Source of the DNA: Puccinia triticina
Taxonomy: Eukaryota; Basidiomycota; Pucciniomycetes; Pucciniales; Pucciniaceae
DNA: 64,000 nucleotides
Reading direction: 5' to 3'
Assembly (NCBI RefSeq): GCF_026914185.1
Contig: NC_070558.1
Location: 6,643,501-6,707,500 of the forward strand
The position numbers and the translations under genes are program-made. The stretch's first letter is position 1. Each line of letters begins with the position of its first letter. Below are positions 54,988 to 64,000 of this stretch, one piece after another. The notes under the pieces are model-generated. The model had not been told where the DNA came from and did not search any database. It was given only the letters and a program-made list of their open reading frames with translations.

Positions 54988-55902
54988 CTAAATTTGTGCA
55001 TGTACCAATAATGAACAAGAGTATCCAATTACTGAGAGAAAGGAAGAAATAACAAGAGATCGATCACAAATAAAGAGAATTATAAACAAAATGAGTGTGA
55101 TAGCGTAGCCTTTGCGTCGAGCGAATCCTTTGACTGATCTCTTGAGGGAATCAGGATCCGCATAGATACCACCAGGAGGAGGAGGAATGCCTTCATGCGA
55201 CTCTTGGCCTTTGGAATCGGAGGATTCACTATCTTGATTGTCTTCAGATTCAATCTCGGCCGGTAGATTCTCTGCCGAAATATGGTCAGGTATTGGTATC
55301 TCTTTGTGTTGTTCGTCACCAGGCTGAGACTCTAATAAATTCAAAAACTTTGTGATAACCTTGTCTTCTCTAACTAGCTCATCATCGAATTCATCATCAT
55401 CATCTTCTTTCTCAAGCTCGCCATTTACATCTTCCTCTTTTTCAGTATGTTGGTTGTTTGGGCTTATATTCATTTCTTCTTTAGATTCGGAAAGCTGAAG
55501 GAGGAAGGGATCTATGAAATCTTTGATTGGGTTTGGGGCCTTTACAACGTTAGTAGTTGCTGGAATTGCATCAGGAGGAGCTTCGCCGGCGGCAAGAAGG
55601 CCAAAAAACATGTTCTTGGAGGCTTGAGCGGCCGAGGAAGCGGCGATCATATCTTTGGTCGCGGTCGGGGGTTTGATGGTTTCAGTAGCTTGATTGGCGG
55701 CCGCTTGATTGGCGGCCGGAGGACTTTTGACCACGGTCGGAAGCCCGAAAACCATCTTCTTGCAGGATTGAGCGGCCGCAGTAGCAGCTATCATATCTTT
55801 GGCGGCTATCATAACGTTGGCGGTGTCAGGGTCTTGGGCAGTTTTTGCCGCGTTCGAGGAAGCGTGAACGGAGTTCAAAGAGGTGTCAGCCCAATTAGAC
55901 AT
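54988..55902 (-). CDS. Ala-repeat, acidic, membrane-anchored protein of unknown function (304 aa)
   Basis: Single-exon frame from ATG 55902 (MSNWADTSLNSVHASSNAAK). Two copies of a 30-residue unit (KDMIAATAAAQSCKKMVFGL; KDMIAASSAAQASKNMFFGL) sit near residues 35 and 85. A strongly acidic middle follows (KEEDVNGELEKEDDDDEFDD), then PPPPGG and a basic stretch (KRSVKGFARRKG). The C-terminus has one or two hydrophobic helices (YAITLILFIILFIC; VISSFLSVIGYSCSLLV). This looks like a tail-anchored protein facing the cytosol. No known family. The intact frame with biased composition favours a real gene. It lies between two inverted repeat copies (54719-54940, 60090-60340). Confidence 0.6.
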   Translation of the reverse strand: MSNWADTSLNSVHASSNAAKTAQDPDTANVMIAAKDMIAATAAAQSCKKMVFGLPTVVKSPPAANQAAANQATETIKPPTATKDMIAASSAAQASKNMFFGLLAAGEAPPDAIPATTNVVKAPNPIKDFIDPFLLQLSESKEEMNISPNNQHTEKEEDVNGELEKEDDDDEFDDELVREDKVITKFLNLLESQPGDEQHKEIPIPDHISAENLPAEIESEDNQDSESSDSKGQESHEGIPPPPGGIYADPDSLKRSVKGFARRKGYAITLILFIILFICDRSLVISSFLSVIGYSCSLLVHAQI

Positions 55903-55979
55903 GGTGGTTGGAGTGTTGAGGAGTGATCAGATTGAGCCGTTGTGATTTTTTGTATGTTGTGTGGTGTGTACAACTGTTA

Positions 55980-56134
55980 TGGTATTCAAAATTGCATAAG
56001 ATTTTTTTACATAAAATCATCAACTGCAATTTTGGCTGGGAGATGTCACTTTATGTTTTATGCACACTGACATCTCCCAGCCAAAATTGGTTTATGATTT
56101 ATGTAAATAGTGACATATGCAATTTTGAATACCA
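55980..56134. mobile_element. Stowaway-like MITE, TA duplication
   Basis: TGGTATTCAAAATTGCATA and its exact inverse end the 155-bp unit, flanked by TA on both sides. CAATTTTGGCTGGGAGATGT is mirrored inside, so nearly the whole unit folds. It lies about 80 bp upstream of the 304-aa gene's start and could affect its promoter. Confidence 0.85.
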
Positions 56135-58269
56135 TATATGTGCTGGGTTGGTTGATCGCGGTTACGGTGAAGTCCCGGGATTGGTTTGATATCATATGCA
56201 TGTACACCACAGACGCACTTCCTTGCATCTTTTCCGAACGCCGTTCAAAGTGAAGGAAAATTAACAAAAAAACTTTGATGTGGCCCCACTTGAGGGGATT
56301 TTGAATACTCCTCAATTTTTTTCCCAAGAATTGGGAAATAATTTGAGGAATAATTGAGTGAAAACTCAATCCGGCAAATATCCGGAATATCCGCGGGAGT
56401 TGCCGGATAAACACCGGTGAAAACCTTATTCAACTGCCATTCAAATAACATTTGATTACCCTCCGGAGGATTTTCGAAGTCTACACAGCGGGGCAGATTG
56501 GGCAAAGCCGATGCATCCAGCTGGCATCCCAGCACTCCATGCGCCACGGTGGCGTGACAGGGACCCAGGGCATTACAGGCGCCACTCTGTCATGCTAGGG
56601 GGCGCCACCGGGACTGTGGGCATAGGTGGCGCTCCTCGGGCGCCACTGAAATGCCACCAACCTGGGCGCCAGATGGCCACCCCGGTGAGATGCCAGCGTG
56701 ACGCCCCGGTAGGGGAGGCATCACCGCCGGCTGCCAGGGGGGCGTCCATGCCGGTTGCCTGGCTGACGCAGGGGTCCAGATGGCGCCACTGGTTATGGGC
56801 AGCCGCCACTGTGTCCTGGGGTCGCCGGAGCGGCTAGGACACCCAATGGGCTCCCCGTCCAGGTGCAGGCAATCAAAGGGCCCATGAGCCGCAATCCAGT
56901 TGGCTTGGTTGCAACAGGCTCGCGTCATGGACAGTGTGGGATGTGTGGGCACTCTACATATTCCGGCAATGCGGCTCAGCTAGGCCCCACTGATGCGGCA
57001 AAGCGGGTGCTTGTCTTGCTGTGTGCCAGACCTAACCCTCACCTGGGTATATATATTCATTGAATCATCACCCAGCTCCAAGTTGAAGCTTCCTTTGATC
57101 ACCCAGCAGCTCTCCCACGTCTCCGCCCCCAATACCCTCCCTTGCCTCTTCATACCTCCGACTTACATAAATATGTAGGTTACTGCACCCCCAAGGGAAG
57201 TCCAACAGTCACCATCCCCTCCACAGCCCGCCGTTGTTCACCCCGCCACACCCATGAGCCCACACACTTGCACCCCCAAGGGAAGTCCAACACAGTCACC
57301 ATCCCCTCCACAGCCCGCCGCTGTTCACCCCGCCACACCCATGAGCCCACCCACTTGACCCTATTCTCTTGGGCAACACACTGATTATTTTTTGCCCACC
57401 CTTGATTGCCCAGCAGAACTAGACTTCAAGGAATTTGCACCAAGATTGCGGACATCTGACCACTCTCCCGTCCTCTTCCCCCTCCCTCCCAGAATACTTG
57501 TGCAGATGTTAGCTCCCCCCTTCCCTCCCCCTCCACATGTGCCCCTGGTTGTATCTAAGTAGATGTCCCCCTTGCTGTTTAGGAATATCATCACCTCAGA
57601 TATCCCTCACCATTTTATTGAGGACCCCATTGCCTGTGAGGCCCTTTGGGCAACCCACTGCGTGCCCGATGCCCGCACCACGGTATCACAACGCTGGCCT
57701 CCAGGCCGAGTGTTGCTACCCCAGTCAGCTGGTATGACTGCTGTCGCTATCATGCCTGGATGAAGCTCTGGGGCCCAGCCTGCCAACACACACCCACCTC
57801 GGCCCCAGGTGCACTGTATCAAGGCCTGTCATCCCAGTGACCCCAGTTGCGCTAGGGCAGCCTCCCGTCCTCGAGCCCGTCTCCCTCGCATCCCCATAGG
57901 CGCCGTGAGGTCATCCCCAGACATATGTCCTGAGGATCTCAGCATGGACGCTCGCGGGAAATCCAGCCATGGCGCACTGAGGTCGCCCCCCCTGCGCCTT
58001 GGTCGGGTTGGCGCCCATCTGGGCTGACCTAGGTGCGCCACCCAAGATGTTGGCAGGGTGGGGCTGGATGACGCCCTGGTGGCGTGTGGCCCTACGGCGG
58101 CATCAGGGCGTCCGACTATTGCGGGGCCCTGCTGGCGTCCGGTCGGCCGCCCTCCTGACATCCCACTTGTCCCGCTGTGTATTCAAATTAATTTTGACTT
58201 GTATCGCTATATTTGAACATAATTCAAACAACACCAGCAATATTTGAACACAAATCGAACAACGCCGAC
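56135..58269. other. Non-coding GC-rich interval with a tandem duplication
   Basis: GGCGCCAC / GTGGCGCC-type motifs are dense at 56530-56830 and 57890-58150, suggesting ends of a GC-rich element. An 86-bp unit (CACCCCCAAGGGAAGTCCAA..) is duplicated in tandem at about 57185-57355. No protein could be assigned; frames here are composition-driven. Confidence 0.45.
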
Positions 58270-58863
58270 ATGTCCTATCTCCCCTCAGACATTGCCTCCC
58301 TGAACAAAAATTGTGAACTCAGCCTCCCAGCCGCCTCCAACCACCTCATTCCCCTGATAACCATAAACAACACAAAAACCTTGATCAAGGGTCTCGCCAG
58401 ATACCCTACACTCTCATTCAGCTTGATCAATGTTAAATCCTTGTATCTGAACATCAGGCTCCCCGGTCTTGTTGACTCTGTTTGCTGTGTCAATTCTCTA
58501 ATCTCTCCAAGCTCCGACGACTCCATCCAAACTCTTGGATGCTTAGGCAAGGACACCCAGTTGTTGGGAGCTCCCAAAACGCTGTCAACGTCTCTCCCGT
58601 TCCGATCATCAATGCAGGTGAAGGGGAACACCCCACACAGGTGAGCTTACTGGTCTCTTAATTCCTTGGCATCACCGCCTTTCCTCTGCCGTCACACTGA
58701 ACCAAGCGTAACTCACCTTATCATTGCTTTTTTGTGACCAATCTCAGGCCTTCTTCAACGTTCACAAGATCTGTTGTAAGCATACCATTGTCCTCCATCC
58801 TCTCCCAAGGAATGCTGAGATTGATGCCGAGGTCAACCTAGACCCTCTCAAAGTAGCCTATTA
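58270..58863 (+). pseudogene. Aspartate transcarbamoylase remnant (URA2/CAD ATCase domain)
   Basis: Three ATCase signatures survive. SSDDSIQTLGC matches the segment before the catalytic-domain hinge. VPIINAGEGEHPTQ, in a second frame, matches the family's PVINAGDG..EHPTQ substrate loop and is followed by a GTGAGC donor at about 58639. After a plausible CTCAG acceptor at about 58748, HTIVLHPLPRNAEID matches the HPLPR carbamoyl-phosphate site, and a TAA follows at 58861-58863. A frameshift separates the first two, and roughly 60-80 residues between the last two are missing. The normal domain catalyses the second step of pyrimidine synthesis; this copy cannot. ATG 58270 (MSYLPSDIASLNKN) opens the first frame. 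Confidence 0.65.
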
Positions 58864-60089
58864 AATAATTATTCCAACGTCTCTCACTCCGTTGGGCATT
58901 TTCATGCATGTTGGGCAACTTCTGTCTCATGCGAGTGCTTGATTTCCCTCCCACACCCACCTTCCTTTGGCTTTGCTCATGATCATCCTGCCCCTTTTGC
59001 CCAACAGATGTGGTGAGATGATTGATGGACAGGGATTTGATGGCAGAACTTATTTCTCTGCAGAATGCAAATATCACCAACATATTATGTCCAAGTCAGA
59101 CTGGTGCAACCTCAGCTTGGAAGGCCGGTCCAAGGAAATGCCCCTCTTTAATAAGATGCTGTATACTAACTCTGAATTGGGGGTTTGTCATTGACCCAGG
59201 TTATCAACTTCTGAGTTATGGATGCTTGACCACGGTTTTGTTGGCCAAGACAAGTCTGTTGAATTTGCAAAAACTGCAAGCGTCTGGAAGACTAGCAATC
59301 CTCTGTTTGGGCCCGCCGGCGTGCAAGCTGCTGTTACTGTTGGACCTGGGCGAGCAGTCATTAGGGGCAAAGGCAGTGGCCGAGCAATACCTTGAGAACC
59401 GGCCGCAGGATCAGGAAGGCGAGGCGGAGGAGAAGAAGAAGAAGGCGGAGGAGAGGGGGGGCATTAATGAGTCCATTCAAAATGACCACCCCACTAACCC
59501 GCAACCAAATTCATTTATTTCTCCTAAAGAACACCACAACCAGGAGCAAATTCCATGCATGTTGTTTCAATCTTGACATGCAATAATATAACAATAGTGC
59601 CCCTTGTAGGGCTCTGAGCCATTTGGATGCTAGCAAGGTAAACAAAGGAATTGCGGAGGGGAGGAGGGTTGGCTGCGAGGGGTCAATTGCCCCGGTTTGC
59701 TTCCCAGTCAGTTTGAATTCATTTTGAATTGAGTAGCTTTACAAGGTACATTCAAATTTCAATCGAGTTTGCTTTGATTGAAATCCAAAGGTATCCCAAA
59801 GTCAACATTCAAATAGAATTTGAACTCCGCCAGTTTGATTTCTATTGAATGTATTTTGAATATTTCTTAAACAAACTTTGTGTTATATTCAAAGTCTCCA
59901 CCCAAAGAATATTCGAAGTCATGGGCACATCGGATTACATCCAATGGGCGTTTGAAAGGACTTCAAAAACTCAGTTTGAACTCACTTGGTCAACTAGTTT
60001 GACGAAGTTGGCGACGTCCCCTCTTGCTGGCGGGGAGTTCAAACATCTTTTGATTGAACTTCGGAAGGCTTTTGATCTTTTGCGTCCAT
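58864..60089. other. Interval with an unassigned open frame
   Basis: Several frames are open around 59022-59576, one with a Glu/Lys-rich tail. Another reads LDHGFVGQDKSVEFAKTASV then GPAGVQAAVTVGPGRA, which looks protein-like but unrecognised. This may be another decayed gene. 59710-59930 is AT-rich with TTTGAATT repeats. Confidence 0.35.
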
Positions 60090-60340
60090 GGTGTAGTCCG
60101 ACTCCCACACTGGCAGAGTTTTTAGTTGGCTGACTCTCAAAAATAGTAAAAAATAATAAAAAGATGTAGTTGGGGAAATTATCTCAGGCCCCAATTATAA
60201 ACACTTTTTTGAGCAGTTGCGCCGGCGGCATTGCAATTGGGAGAACAACTCCCAAAAAGTTTGCAACCAAGGAGATGGTCAAGGCAACCATGTCAGGACC
60301 GCCGGGCGCGGTCCCACGGACCAACGCTGTAACCAATAAA
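60090..60340 (-). repeat. Inverted repeat partner of 54719-54940
   Basis: Reverse complement shares GTCCGTGG.ACCGCGCCCGG, CCTTGACCATCTCCTTGGT, TTTTTGGGAGTTG and TATTTTTGAGAGTC with the left copy, with indels between. Confidence 0.75.
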
Positions 60341-60530
60341 ATACATGTATCTGTATTTGTCATGTATTGTATCTGATAGGGACCAAAAGTATTGTATCTG
60401 TATTGTATCTGTCTTACAGATACAATACACTTTGTATCAAATTCTTGTATTGGAATTTCAGATACAATACATTGTATTGCCTTTCATGTATCTGATTTAC
60501 TGATACAATACAGATAGGTTACATATACAT
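60341..60530. repeat. TGTATCTGTATTGTATC-rich repeat cluster
   Basis: TGTATCTG and CAGATACAATACA alternate in both orientations about ten times, like a transposon subterminal region. A related CAATACAATT cluster is at 61146-61195. Ends not resolved. Confidence 0.5.
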
Positions 60531-61134
60531 ATTGAAATACCTGCCCTGTCCCCCATCTTTCACAGCCTGGCCACTGAGTCACGGCTGAGTCAATATCCTC
60601 TGCGGCGCCGGCAGTCTTCTGAATTCAACTGGAGTCCAATCAACCCTCCTTCCGTCGCTGGGTTTCCGTTCAATCATCATGGCTTGAGCATCTGCATCTC
60701 CAGCTGCAAATCGGCCCCCCTCCCAACAATCAACCCGTGCAATCACTCCTGTTTGTTCTGATCCTAACTTCGTCAGACCAAACCAGGATGGCCAAAAATC
60801 CCTTGCTCCAACTCCAACTTCAGCTTCTAACCATGCCAAAACTAAACCCAGATCAACCGCCAGAGCAAGCTCCAAACCAACCAGACAGTCCAAGAGGAAA
60901 CAAACCAAAAATGATTCCGGATCTGCCCTGGAAAGTTGTTCTCAGCGTCTTGAATGGGTTATGAACATGCAGCAAGACTCCAACAATGAAAACTCAAGAT
61001 TGAAACCCAAAAAGAAGAGGAGGAAGAGAAGGGATGAAGCTGTTGAGGAACACTTCCATAAGCCAACCTTGGCCAATGGTCAGGTATGTGTGTTTTGATC
61101 TTGTCATCAAGTCTGATCTTGTTTTACACTGATA

Positions 61135-61544
61135 CAACACTGGGTCAATACAATTCAATACAATATTGGGCCAAATTTCGTATTGAATCAATCCCTGTTA
61201 CTTAATTGGACTGTTACCGTTAGCAGTAACGAGTTTTTTTGCGCGCTGCACGTACTGAAACGTTATCTGCGTTACCATACCGTTACCGTTATGGTAACGC
61301 ATATAACGTGGCAACGGAAGTATTAGAGCAAAAAAAAGGCTAAAAGAGCCAAAAAAAAATTTGATACCGCGGAAATATTGACTTCATATCAGCGGCAATA
61401 TCGTAACAGCTTGAAAAAAAATCCAATATTCAAACTGAATATTGGTAACGCGCTGCCGTTACTGGTAACGGTAACAATAACGCCCCAAAAATTGATACAA
61501 TATCAATACGTTACCGTTACTGGTATCTTATCAACCCAGTGTTG
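61135..61544. mobile_element. hAT-like MITE of 410 bp with GTTACCGTTA motifs
   Basis: CAACACTGGGT and ACCCAGTGTTG are inverted ends. ACTGATA is duplicated on both sides (61128-61134, 61545-61551). CGTTACCGTTA and its inverse recur through the interior. No coding sequence. Confidence 0.7.
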
Positions 61545-61551
61545 ACTGATA

Positions 61552-62643
61552 TTGCTTTAAATTTTAAATTTTAAATTTTATTCATTTGAAAAGAAATCAG
61601 GCCCGCTGGTTCTATACAAATTTCAATGGTGCGGAAGCAGCTATAAACAGACACCAGGCACGCGCTCTAACCTATACAAGCATTGTGACGGGGATAAGAC
61701 ATGAGGACCATGTCCATCACAAGCGGATGCGATCAAACATGGGCCAAGCTACCGTTAACTGCAAAAGAGGTGGAGAAGAAATTGAATGAGAAAGTAAAGG
61801 ACCCAATCAAACTGTTGGATGAAATGTCAATTAAATGTCACATAAAAAGTCGCCGCAGCTAAATCAATTCTAGAACATTCTCTCTGAGTCGGTTTCTGAA
61901 GAAAATCAAACATAGAACTTTAAGATCAACCATACTTGGAACCTACAAGATCAAACTCAAGACTCAACACATCACCGGTACTCAACATCAGGTAAAGTTG
62001 TTGGCATCAAAATCCAAAGACTAATAACTTATCAACTCGCTTGATCTGAAAATCAGTGACTACTGGGTGCCTTGCAAAAGTCAAGTCAATAGAGTGTAAT
62101 TGTTCAGGGGGAGGAGGATAGGTACTTGGATCTTAATTGTTTATCTAGTTCTCAAATATTTCTATTTTAACACCTTTGATCTGTTATTTCCAGTTTATTA
62201 TCTCTCAACCGTTGTGGTGGACAATCTGGTACACGCGTAGGATCAAGACTTTATTGCACGTGGCGCGCGCCAGCGGCCATCATTGAGTCCCGCGACTCAA
62301 TCAAAGCTGATTATGTAATTTGATTGAGTCCCGCAACTCAATCAAAGTTATGGCAAAGCTTTCAGCCCTCAAGGCCTCCTCAAGTTCAACGGCGCAGCAT
62401 GGCACATCCTCAAGGCGTTTCAGGTCTCCCTTTCTCCTCTTTTCTCTTGTTTCTGTGTTGGTGGTTTTGTTCTCCTGTCAGCTTTCTTTTCTTTTTTCAT
62501 TATGTTTGTTATTTTCTTTTCTTATACGCCCGCTTTGGACAGGTTTGGATGAGGAGGGTTGGTCTTGGTTTTTCTTTTGTTTTGTTTTGTTTCTGTCTCT
62601 TGCCTTGTTTTTTTGTAGCGCGCGTGTGCGCGCTAGGTTGTGA
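61552..62643. other. Interval without a supported gene
   Basis: AAATTTT repeats at 61560-61580. TTGATTGAGTCCCGC[A/G]ACTC occurs twice (62282-62345) and is itself palindromic (ATTGAGTCCCGCGACTCAAT). T-rich tract at 62430-62620. No ORF with recognisable content. Confidence 0.5.
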
Positions 62644-63068
62644 TGAGCTGTCTGTTAGATGTCACAGTCCCCTGAGTCTGAGTTCAACGCAAACTCAGAT
62701 GATGGGGCGGCATGGACCTACTCTGAACCAGAATTTCAGTCTTCCATCAAATTCAAAGTTATACGTCTTGGCAAGCTGTTTTCCCGAAGTTTCTCCTCCT
62801 TAAGGTTCATTTTTCCCCGCAACGCCAATCTCCTCCACCTCTCTGGTTTAGATCACACCCCGCCGGCAGTATCCCCGGCTCCTTCTCGAACTCAAACACC
62901 GCCGACGTGCATCTCCAGCCGTTGTAAAATCAAAACCCCCTCACGCTTACACAACTCTCAGCGCTCACTCACAGCCAATCAACCCGGAGGGCATACAACA
63001 CATTTCCCTTTCTTTTCCATTTCCCCTCCCCCAACTGCCGCCGGCCTAGCACCAAGCGGAGTTCCTCA
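62644..63068 (+). repeat. Probable 5' LTR of the right Ty3-like element
   Basis: The inner end is set by the tRNA-complementary region at 63071, two bases beyond ..TTCCTCA. TGAGCTG at 62644 would give TGAG..CTCA ends and a 425-bp LTR, but the outer end is a guess. Confidence 0.35.
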
Positions 63069-63070
63069 TT

Positions 63071-63120
63071 TGGTCCCCCGAGCCGGGATCGAACCAGCGA
63101 CCTCAAGATTTACAGTCTCG
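63071..63120 (+). other. Primer binding region matching a whole tRNA-Tyr 3' half
   Basis: The minus strand reads exactly positions 27-76 of a spliced tRNA-Tyr(GUA): stem CGAGA, loop CTGTAAA, TCTTG, AGGTC, T arm GCTGG-TTCGATC-CCGGC, TCGGGGG, then ACCA. The encoded CCA and missing intron show that it derives from a mature tRNA. The 5' half is absent, so it is not a tRNA gene. It stands two bases after the LTR end and upstream of gag. Confidence 0.8.
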
Positions 63121-63317
63121 ACGATTTGGACGGTCTCGAGACGCTTGGCGGTCTTTGTTCTTATTTTAAGGTTTCTGCGGCGAGGGCAAGGAGAATAGAA
63201 GTAAGTCCCTCCAATTGTGCACCTCCCGGGTCCTTCTACTACGAGTCGCAACATTATGTCGCCACGCCTGTGAGCCTCTCGAATACGCCGTATTTCTTTT
63301 CTCTTAGGATTATTGCG

Positions 63318-64000
63318 ATGGCCGAGGCGAGCAGAATGGTGAAGATCAAACCCCAGGATAAGACTCTGGGATTTGACGGTACCAACGTCGAAAGGTTCCT
63401 GGCAGACTATCAGCTGGCTGCAAGACTGGATGGCGCTTCAGAACTTGACATGGCACAGCAGGTCCGCTTCTTCATTCGCGGTGCTGAGATCAAGGATGTT
63501 GTCAAGACATTGGACGGCTTTGATCCTCCGAACTGGGCGCTGCTGAAAGCAGCCATGCTATTGCACTGGGGCAAGATCGATACGGCCCGCTTCACAACGC
63601 AAGACCTAGAGGAATTGGTCCAGGGATGGAAGGACAAGGGCGGTGTATCGTCAGTCGTGGACTTCCAAGATTTTTGCAAGGTGTGGCAGCCTATTCAGTC
63701 CTACTTATTGCGCAAGGACCACATCGACTCTGTGGAGGAAATCAAGCGGCTTTTTTATCAGTCTTTCTCAATAGGTCTTCAGGAGCGGATTCACAATCAG
63801 TCAATAAAAGATAAAACAATGATCACCACTCAGGACAACCGTTTTAAGCTTCCGAAGTTTGAGATTTTGAAGACGGCTGTGGAGGAAGTCATGAAGAATC
63901 AGACTGCGCTCACTTTTGAAGGGTCTTGGGCCGAGGTTCCAGTTCAGTCTGGGTTCAAGCAAGCAAAAGAAATCATGCAGAAGATTGAGGCCAACCGCCG
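63318..64000 (+). CDS. Ty3-like gag, partial (runs off right edge)
   Basis: ATG at 63318 opens a frame with no stop to the window end (227 codons). It begins MAEASRMVKIKPQDKTLGFD, followed by DGTNVERFLADYQLAARLDG, QQVRFFIRGAEIKDVVKTL, LKAAMLLHWGKIDT and VEEIKRLFYQSFSIGLQERI. This helical capsid-like pattern (F-DG-x-F..Y) is typical of retrotransposon gag in basidiomycete Ty3 elements. It lies 200 bp after the primer region, as expected. The intact frame suggests a recent insertion. Pol lies outside the window. Confidence 0.75.
   Translation, partial: MAEASRMVKIKPQDKTLGFDGTNVERFLADYQLAARLDGASELDMAQQVRFFIRGAEIKDVVKTLDGFDPPNWALLKAAMLLHWGKIDTARFTTQDLEELVQGWKDKGGVSSVVDFQDFCKVWQPIQSYLLRKDHIDSVEEIKRLFYQSFSIGLQERIHNQSIKDKTMITTQDNRFKLPKFEILKTAVEEVMKNQTALTFEGSWAEVPVQSGFKQAKEIMQKIEANR

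Noticed and set aside
63071..63140. tRNA-Tyr gene
   Set aside because: Only positions 27-76 are present, CCA is encoded and there is no 5' half or intron; it is a retroelement primer region.
62659..63198. Proline/serine-rich protein containing AGIEPATSRF
   Set aside because: That string is the translation of the tRNA-like primer region; the frame crosses the LTR end and primer site.

Overview
The window is eukaryotic and almost certainly fungal. The genes have short introns with GT..AG borders, there is an intron-containing nuclear tRNA, and most of the DNA is nested transposons. Rust-type features (large TE load, a big secreted protein of unknown family, abundant hAT elements rich in GGGTACCC) suggest a rust fungus (Pucciniales). 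That placement is inference; no species can be named from the sequence alone.

Conventional genes are few. (i) A complete ten-exon mitochondrial aconitase gene (49165-52296, minus). (ii) A secreted-protein gene (45484-47388, minus) followed in the same frame, after one TAA, by a second copy of its C-terminal domain (44581-45483). (iii) A 304-aa alanine-repeat protein with C-terminal membrane segments (54988-55902, minus). (iv) A small four-exon gene of unknown function (43145-43707, minus). (v) A tRNA-Ile(AAU) with a 32-nt intron (42975-43079, minus). Broken genes are an MTR4-type RNA helicase cut off straight after its RAGRRG motif (26049-27974, plus) and an aspartate transcarbamoylase remnant (58270-58863, plus).

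Layout. 1-7609: a Ty3/gypsy element on the minus strand (gag-pol open to the left edge, a spliced extra ORF, PBS, probable LTR). 8318-9399: a minisatellite and a broken coiled-coil ORF. 9885-28709: one very large composite hAT-type element, bounded by TAGAGATGGC termini and a perfect 8-bp duplication (CACACCTC). Inside it are a Tc1/mariner-like MITE, a second TAGAGATGG element that itself holds a complete 3.8-kb hAT transposon with transposase, a 7.8-kb giant inverted-repeat satellite element with its own nested insertions, and the truncated helicase. 29014-37767: several non-autonomous elements whose centres are tandem arrays of hairpins. 40430-42761: a PIF/Harbinger element with transposase and Myb/SANT-like ORF. 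42975-47400: tRNA and genes. 49165-52296: aconitase. 52860-62300: MITEs, gene remnants and GC-rich repeats. 62644-64000: the 5' end of a second Ty3-like element, whose primer-binding region copies an entire spliced tRNA-Tyr 3' half.

The strongest unusual signals are the same hairpin-array architecture in unrelated transposon families, the 18.8-kb composite element with a gene fragment between its ends, the tRNA-half primer site, the splice-created start codon upstream of gag, and the in-frame stop between the duplicated domains of the secreted protein.
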